Source: Macrophomina tecta (taxonomy: Eukaryota; Ascomycota; Dothideomycetes; Botryosphaeriales; Botryosphaeriaceae). From it: a stretch of 64,000 nucleotides of DNA. Both the position numbers and the translations under genes were made by a program. Location of the stretch: the NCBI GenBank assembly GCA_024180945.1, contig JAKSGN010000013.1, forward strand, positions 715,073 to 779,072, given 5' to 3'. Positions 57,201 to 64,000 of this stretch are shown piece by piece (positions within the stretch are counted from its first letter, which is position 1; each line of letters starts with the position of its first letter). The notes beneath the pieces were generated by a model. That model ran no database searches, was not told where the DNA came from, and was given only the letters and a program-made list of their open reading frames with translations.

Positions 57201-59950
57201 GTTTCTAGTTCCGGTGTTAGTGCTAATTTATTTATAGTAGATCTTATAATTCCGCTAAGGTCTACGTTACTCTTAACTACCGAAATACCTTATTTAACGA
57301 TGTCTATCTATCCGTAAGCGGATGGGTCGTATTTTTTACGAATTCTCTAGGGGTAGTCTTCTTCGACTAGTTTTAGAACGTCGTTATTCTTCTAGCGGAG
57401 GCTCCTTATTATGCGAGCTAGGATTTTCTGCTCGTATTCTAGGCTTATTTTAATGAAGATTATATACGCCTTTTCTTCTCGGTTTCTTATACGGTTTAAT
57501 GCGTTTATTAAGATTTTTTAGATATCTAGGGGGTCTTTTTTAACCGTTGGTATTCTTTTAGCGGTTGCTAGGTATCTAGTGTATTTCTCGTTTAGAAAGG
57601 TAACTATTCTTTTCTTCTATTAAATATGCGGTTCGTAAGTTTTAAACTACGGGATTTCTAGAATAATATTATATTCTAGTATAGAGGTTACGTCGAGTGT
57701 AATCTTCTCTATATATTTCCCGATAGTAAGCTTTGCGGGTTTTATTTCGACCCAAATCTATTCTTTATTGTATAAGGCGGCTAACCCGTCTATTATTTTT
57801 AATAAGTAGGGGTGGTCTTTCCTCGTAAGTCGAATATTATTTTAGGTAGTGAAGATATAGCTAATAAAGTTATCTTCTACTTCGCTATCGAGTATAGCTA
57901 TTACAGTTCGTCCGTCGATAGTTACTAGTATTCTAAGAACTTTTTCTAAGGTACGTATACTATTCGGTATACGTAAAACCTAGTTAAGGGACCTGTCTGC
58001 CAGCTACTCCTAGGGTCTCGGACTAGGGAGGCTATTTAGTTTTTTAATAAGTATCGGCTTGCTATTTCCTCGTAGAAGTAGAAGTCCTAGTCCTTAGCTA
58101 GGGTTAGTAATTTCTTCTACTATATCTAGTATCCGCGCCTAATGCGGCGCTGCCAGTAAATCTAGTTGTTATAGACCTAGTATTTAAAGGTAGATATAGC
58201 GTATTTTTCCCTTAAGACCTATTATAGGGTATCCCGCACCCTTATTATTATTTCGTGTATGCCGAGGGTTAGCGCTATATTCCGTAAGTGCGTGCGGTCT
58301 CATTATTACTATACTTCCCGGGCCTTACTTTCGAGCTAGGTTACTACTTCATCAGCCGAGGCGAGGGGTAATTTCTTCTAGGAATGCTATATACCGTCTT
58401 CGTAAAATTAAGAACTAAGCTTCCCGTTCTTTACCTAGTATTACTAAGGTAGTAGGTCTATTCTTAATCTAGGGATCTAATTAATTATAGGGACGAGGCT
58501 AGCTTCGATACGTCTCGTGTCTCTATATCTATTTAGGTGCTCCGTAATTCGGTTAAGTATAGCTTAATTCTACTATTACTCTATATTCCCTGTTTTACTA
58601 GATTTAGGTATATTATCGTAGAGTTCGCCTATATCGCTGTCGACTAGCTCGTTGTTATAGGGGAAGTTATTAATTAGGTTGTTAATTTCTAGTACTTCCT
58701 TATTGCGCGTGGCTAGGTTTAGCTATCGTGGCTCGGAGGAATACTACCTAGTGGTGTATTTATCGCTTTAGTAGGTTACGTAGTTGTTATCGTAGTAGGC
58801 GGTCTAACTTATAGTCGCGTAGTTAACTTCTTTACTTAGAGTAGATACGGAGCGAGGTTCCTTCTCTTTCTAAGTAGCGATGGCGGTAGTCTTACTAGTT
58901 TTATTTTATTATAGGTAGCGGTGCTGGGGGTTCTATTTATCTTCGTAGTAGATATAAAGTTTTTTATTAAAGCGTTCTACTTCTTACTTCGTTTATAGGC
59001 GCCGGGATTAGCGTTCGCGCTAATTACCCTTATCGCTTCGTTAAGCGGCGTCTAATTTTATAGCATCGCCTCCTTCTTACGTATAGCGTGGCCGTGTGGG
59101 ACGTAAGATGTTAACTCTATAGTTCCCCTTATACTTCTCTAATTAGCGCTCGAAGAGGCGGTTATCGTATTTAATAGCTAGCTTAATAAGCTCGTCTAGG
59201 GTCTTAGAATTATTTTATGTTATAAGTTAATCTTTAACCCTCTCTTTAAGTCCTCGGTAGTAGTAGTCTATAAGGGCGCGGTTAGACTAATCGTCTAGGT
59301 ATGCGGCAGCCTTTTAGAACTCTATAGTATAGTCTACTACTAAGGTCTTCTAGTAGATATTTATAACGGCTCGTCGGGCCTTATTAACTTCGTCGAGGTC
59401 TTCGAAGCTCTACTTAATCTAAGTTATAAAGTATTTATAGCTACTAAAGATCTTCTTAGTATTCTCCTTATATGCCTCTAGTTCTTTCTCTATTCGGTCT
59501 CTAAGGTAGGGCTCGAACTACTATACCGTAGTATTACGAAGATAGGTAATAGCGAATATTACCTTTTTATCGTCTATAGGAAAGTCCCTAGAGTTAAAGA
59601 AGAAGTATAGATTAAGTTATAAGAGAAAGATTTAGAGCTTCTTTTAGTTCCCGTAGAATAGATCTAGTTTAGCCGTTTTCGTACTTCGGTTAGAGGGTTA
59701 AGTTACTATAGATGCCGGAATATATACTAGCGCCGGAGTAGGGGCTATTAGAGTAGCTTAGTTGCGAAGTTCGCCTATTTACTAGTAAAGCTAGGTATTC
59801 TCGTTGGACCTCTTCTAAAGCTATTCGCAAAGTTCACTGATTTAGCCCTACATGTCTTGGATAACCTAAAAGAGGTCGGTTATAGTTAGCTATAGGGGGC
59901 CGTTATTATTTATATCGACGTTATTTATCGTGTTACTTAGTTAGCGTTAA
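54130..59950 (-). pseudogene. Chromovirus B gag-pol
   Basis: Reading leftward: capsid-like Gag near 59.7-59.5 kb (KLDLFYGN, LYFFFNSRDFPIDDKKVIFA), a nucleocapsid-like region near 59.0 kb, protease about 57.9-57.6 kb, reverse transcriptase about 57.1-56.4 kb, RNase H about 56.3-55.9 kb, integrase about 55.5-54.6 kb (ISLDFITDLPKS) and a chromodomain at about 54.37-54.2 kb (LDSGYINGQFRYLLK). The catalytic reverse transcriptase motif reads YLDN instead of YLDD. Many TAA/TAG stops, nearly all one transition from Gln or Trp codons. Domain limits are approximate. Confidence 0.8.
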
Positions 59951-60027
59951 GTGTCTAGTAATACTACCTTATTATTAAATATTCTTCTTCTCGGAACTGT
60001 CTTTCCTTATAAGAATAGTAGTTAAAG

Positions 60028-60814
60028 TGTAACGGCGGCCTCTTCTACTAGGCTTTAGAGTTACCTAGTAGAGTTAGATAGCGGTAGGGTTTACCTAAAG
60101 AATAAGAGAAGGGTAAAAGATTAGAATAATAGGTAGTAATTACGCGATAAATCGGTGCGCAGTACGCGTTAGGCTTATTACCTCTAATAAGTCTATATTA
60201 GAATCTTAAGTTAACTATAAAGGTTAAAGTACTATCTAAGAAGTATATCTATATACTATAGAAAAGCTATAATAATCTATAGATTAAGACGACTATTAGA
60301 TTAGTCGTAGTATTAGATTATTTTAAGGGTTAGATCTTTACTAAGGCTTCTAATCTATAAGTAGGTCGGGTAGACCGTACGTAACTTAGGCGCTAATGCC
60401 TATTTTCTAGAATCCGACTTTTATATCGATTAAGAAAGTATTCTACCGCTAGACTATCGTTCCTTAGATTATATAAGTTATTCGACTTTATTTCGTTTAT
60501 TTCTCTAGTCTAAAGTCGGCTTTTAGGATTTATAATCTCTCTTTTATAGGCATTCTTTCCCTGCGGGAGTTTAACCTAGTCGGTATTTCCGTAATCTTAC
60601 TATACCGCGTGGGCGTCGCTTTCGTGCGGGCTTCTATTGCTACCTTACCTAGGCCCGTACGCGCCGTCTTTTCTTAAGGCTAGTTTTCCCGTGCGGGCAT
60701 GCTAGTGGTGCGGCTTTGCCGTTTTTATAGGTTTCTGGCCCCTGTGGTGCTTTTTCCCGTATGGGCTTTCCGCCCGTGGGGTTATAAAGCCCTCGTGCCT
60801 TAGGGTTCGTAATA
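60028..60814 (-). repeat. LTR of chromovirus B (5' LTR)
   Basis: 787 bp partner of 52,557-53,344, with scattered C/T and G/A differences. The interior begins at 60,027 (minus strand CTTTAACTACTATTC). No clear tRNA-complementary primer site starting TGG is visible there, possibly because it has been mutated. Confidence 0.92.
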
Positions 60815-60819
60815 GGGCG
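60815..60819. repeat. Target-site duplication GGGCG, right copy
   Basis: Matches 52,552-52,556. Confidence 0.85.
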
Positions 60820-63503
60820 TTCGTTAGGTCTAAAAAAAAGTTTCGGCGTTTCCGCTTTCTTCTTTATATTATTATATTCGGCCGCGACGCGTCTTTTATT
60901 AGCGAATTCTTCTTTAGCGCGACTATCTTTAATAATTTTATTATTTACTTACTCTTCTTCTTCGTCGCTACTTTCTACTTTCGGTCTCGCGTTCTCGATT
61001 AGCGGCGCTTTATTATTTTATACTATATATTGAGCCTCTTTCGGGGTTTTATATTTTTAATGTATTCCCGTTTTCTCTTATACTTATTTCTATACTAACT
61101 TTTCTAGTTCTTTTATATCTCTTTTATATATATTCTTCTTATCTATTTTTCTTATTCTATCTAGAATCTCTAATATTCTTCGCTAGTACGTATCCTTACA
61201 ATATTTTTTAGCGATACGCTCTTTTATCTTATTCGGCATTTCTACTACAATAACTATAAAGATTAGCGTAGAATCTAATAAATTCTTATTCTTATTACTC
61301 GTTTCTTCCCGCTTCTTAATTAGACGGCTTAGAGTATCGGGTACTAAATAGATTCTACCGGGACGATACTATACTTTTATTACGAATTATAAAATATACT
61401 AGCTAGCTATAACTAGCTTTAGATTTATCTTATTAGTAGCTAAGGTCGTTTATAAGTTATAATACTACGCGATAAAGATTACTACGTAGTAATTTATAAA
61501 GAAATAGACCTTCTTTACTAATTCTATATATAATAGGTATTTAATTTTTTATAGCGTCTATACTATTTCTACTACTTTAAGTTCCGTCGGCTAGTACCAG
61601 GTCTCCGCTAGTTTTAATACTCTAGAAAGGAATAGAATTAGTTAGATCTTCTTATTAGACTAGAATAGTACTTTTTCTTCTTACGTTACTAGCTCCGGGT
61701 TATCTTTAATATAATATACTAACGCTCCGATTCCCTGCTTAGATATATTAACATCGATATATAACCGCCTATTAGGATCGTGGTGTATAAGCTATAGAGG
61801 ATCTTTTAGATATTTTCTTATTATATTATATATCGCTATGCGATTCTCTAATAGAATTACCTTAGTTCACTTAGTATACGCCTTCTTGGCGTTTTTTTTC
61901 TTCGGACTCGCTCTTAATAAGGCGGTCTTGTAATTTGTTAAAGATTTAATAATTATAGCGTAGTAGGGGATTTTCGATTATAGAAACCCTATAGCGCTAA
62001 TCTAGTATTTAAGTTACTTTAACATTTTTAGGAAGAGTATCTTTACTAGCACTTTAGTTCTCTCTTACGTAGAATCTAGTCTAAACGTGTCCACCCTTTA
62101 TTCGAGGAGCGTTATATATAGGTATTCGATGAAACTCTTAGTTAGGGATAAGCTAATACCTATACTATCTAGTTTACTAAAAACTCGATCTAGGTAGTCT
62201 AAGTGCTCTTCTAGGGTGCGGCTAAATATTATTATATCGTTAATATAGGCGCGATAAAATTCTCGAAAGTCTCTTAAAATCGTGTCTAGCTAGCGCTAAA
62301 CGTATTAGACTAAGTTAATATATCCTATTAAGGCTATATTAAATAATTTCTAGCCTTAATACGAATTTATTATTAGCTTATAACGATTCTCCTTCCGGAC
62401 TCTCTATTAGTAGAAGAATAACGTCGCGTCTATAATTATAATAAATTTCTTTTTCTTAATTATAGAGATAATATCGTCTTATTTCGATAGGGGATAAGAA
62501 TTCTTTTAGAATATTTTATTTAAGCCGCGGATATCGACTATCGCTCATAGCTTCTCTATCTATTTACCGTCTTTAAAGATCTATCTCTATACTATAAAGA
62601 CTAGAAACCCGAAAACGGTATAGCCGCTTATCTAGTCGAGCTTTCCTTAATCGTATAGTTTACTAAAGGTTTTATCGACTACTTCTTTATTTCTAATACT
62701 AAGTAGGTAGACCTTAGTAGTAAGCTTCGTGTTTTCCTACTCTTTCTTTAAAGAAATAGGTATATATTCTTCTTTTAGAATGCGGACGTAAGCTAACTTC
62801 TCGTTCTAGAAATCTAGATATTTCTTTATTACCTTATGGTATTTTCTTACCGTCTCTTAATTACTATAGATAGTAATTCTATTCTTAAGGTAAGTTTCTA
62901 TTTCTAGGGGAATTACGTCAGTATCTAGTACTACTATACCATAGTTATAGCTTCTAACGTTGTATAATCGTATTACTTATCTATTAGTTATAGTACCGAG
63001 AGGCTTATTTTTTAGTACTTATACCGGTTTCTAACCGTCATTTCTTAGCTACACGGCTTTCATTTCGGTATTAACGATATACGCGTATATTAATAACTAG
63101 GCTTAATTCTTGCCTCTACGCTCTCTGTGCCGCGGGATAAATTCGAAATCCCGTTACTTAGAGAGGGCTTTCGTAAATTTTACTATTACCGGCGTTAGAG
63201 ATAGTAGCGGGATTACTATATCTTCTACTACTCTCACCTTTATTTCTTTAATTATTTCTTTAGAGCGATTCTTAATTTCTATAGGTACTTTTATATTCTA
63301 GTAGTGCGTTAAGCGTAAGTAGCTTTATATAGGGTCGATTATAATACTCTTAGGGCTAATTACGTCTATTTCTAAGAGAAGCGTGTTATAGTAATTCGGA
63401 ATAATATAAATTTCTCTAGTAAATATTATATTTACCTACGTTCTATTCTTCTATGCACGGAAAGTAAAGCGTATTAGAACGTACTAATTATATAGTATCT
63501 AAT
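60815..63503 (-). pseudogene. Chromovirus A: reverse transcriptase and RNase H part
   Basis: The 5' side of the pol interrupted by chromovirus B. Reading leftward: a region before the polymerase, then reverse transcriptase at about 62.7-62.1 kb (VFGFLVFIV, DIRGLNKIF, KNSYPLSK, IIDATLFFY, RDFREFYRAYINDIIIFS) and RNase H at about 61.9-61.2 kb. The catalytic motif reads YIND where YVDD-type is expected. It ends at the GGGCG site in KKKAETPKLFFRPNERP, so the break lies just before the integrase. Gag and the 5' LTR are beyond the window edge or displaced by the unit at 63,504. Confidence 0.8.
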
Positions 63504-63965
63504 TGTTACGAATACGCCTCTGTATATAGAGTTGTTGGGGTAAACTAGCTACTAGGCTGGTTATTACTGTACCTTTTGTCGACTGACCGGCTACTCGCGG
63601 TCGGCGGGAGGTTAGCCGAATGGCTTTGTAGCAATGACTAAAACCCAATACGGTCGCCGCGCTGTAATATAATAACTAGCCTACCCATGGGTCACTGGTT
63701 TGAGTCCCGGGTGCATTAACTGGAAGAGACTACCCAGTTAGCTGGCGTGGGAAAGAAGTGGGCCTGGTTTACCTACTCTCGCACGAAGCGAGCGCGACTA
63801 GTAGATGAAGTATACTACGATATAACTCGTTCCCTAGCTCATAGCCGAGGTTACGCGCCGCCCTTACGGCTAATAGCGTGTGATCTGACGGTTGGAGGTG
63901 ACTCTATATCTAGATGATAAGCTGTAGGCTGGTAGTTAGGATATCTGCCTTAAGGGGGGAGGTAG
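63504..63965 (+). mobile_element. 462 bp unit with Pol III-like boxes, flanked by 35-nt direct repeats
   Basis: TGTTACGAATACGCCTCTG begins a 35 nt sequence (63,504-63,538) that recurs at 63,966-64,000 with one mismatch. Just before the second copy is a purine run AAGGGGGGAGG, like a polypurine tract before an LTR. Inside are an A-box-like TTAGCCGAATGG (63,612-63,623) and a B-box-like GGTTTGAGTCC (63,697-63,707), plus perfect hairpins TAACTGG/CCAGTTA (63,717-63,740) and CTCGC/GCGAG (63,778-63,792). CA and TG are common here, so RIP has largely spared it. It could be a small non-autonomous LTR element, a tRNA-derived SINE, or tandem units; the window ends too soon to decide. Confidence 0.5.
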
Positions 63966-64000
63966 TGTTACGAACACGCCTCTGTATATAGAGTTGTTGG

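Larger units (their letters stand above)
52557..60814 (-). mobile_element. Chromovirus B, complete Ty3/gypsy element nested in chromovirus A
   Basis: 8,258 bp with two LTRs (788 and 787 bp), 5 bp target duplication GGGCG and a 6.7 kb interior encoding gag-pol on the minus strand plus an antisense gene near the 3' LTR. Inserted between the RNase H and integrase parts of chromovirus A. Interior strongly RIP-mutated. Confidence 0.92.

Noticed and set aside
63604..63730. A functional tRNA gene
   Set aside because: A- and B-box-like motifs are present, but the T stem has mismatches, no matching acceptor stem is found and box spacing is too long without a credible intron.

Overview
The window reads as nuclear DNA of a filamentous ascomycete (Pezizomycotina). 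A Eurotiomycete is my best guess from the formin and formate dehydrogenase sequences, but it is not proven. Genes carry short introns (mostly 45-90 nt) with GTATGT/GTAAGT-type donors, CTAAC/CTGAC-like branch sites and YAG acceptors. The window has two parts of very different composition, meeting near 32.8 kb.

Left part, 1-32.4 kb, normal composition. In order: the GPI-anchor ethanolamine-phosphate transferase 3 (GPI13/PIG-O, 5' end outside the window, +); an MMtag-domain protein with a long RS-rich tail (-); Mediator subunit MED6 (+), divergent from it across 217 bp; a gene-poor 5.4 kb stretch holding two decayed coding remnants; a 1,848-residue SepA/Bni1-type formin (-); a small single-pass acidic membrane protein (+); NAD-dependent formate dehydrogenase with a mitochondrial-type presequence, four exons (-); a 2.4 kb GC-rich non-coding stretch; a DHH-family (RecJ-like) phosphoesterase with a PIP-box-like C-terminus (-); an unrecognised low-complexity ORF (+); COG1 of the COG Golgi tethering complex (-); and an RBR (RING-IBR-RING) E3 ubiquitin ligase with an N-terminal SH3 domain (+). 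These are housekeeping genes with no shared pathway.

Right part, 32.8-64 kb, is a transposon graveyard. CpA/TpG are strongly depleted, TpA is raised and CpG is kept, which is the footprint of repeat-induced point mutation (RIP). Start codons are mostly erased (ATG to ATA), so almost no ATG-initiated ORFs remain although coding frames are still legible. It holds: (a) two near full-length Tad-like LINEs head to head at 39,420/39,421, the left (-) heavily mutated and the right (+) nearly intact (ORF1 open; ORF2 of 1,267 codons with three stops); (b) two truncated LINE copies stacked behind the right copy's A/T-rich tail; (c) a Ty3/gypsy chromovirus (here A, -) whose pol frame continues about 1,100 codons past its chromodomain; (d) a second, complete chromovirus (B, -; LTRs 52,557-53,344 and 60,028-60,814, target duplication GGGCG) nested inside A, carrying an intron-containing antisense gene between pol and the 3' LTR; and (e) at the right edge a 462 bp unit bounded by 35-nt direct repeats, with Pol III A/B-box-like motifs, hairpins and a purine tract, and little RIP.

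The strongest candidates for something undescribed are the in-frame extension of chromovirus A, the antisense spliced gene of chromovirus B and the 462 bp unit. Exon joins were worked out by hand from splice motifs, frame continuity and protein sense; every multi-exon model listed sums to a multiple of three.
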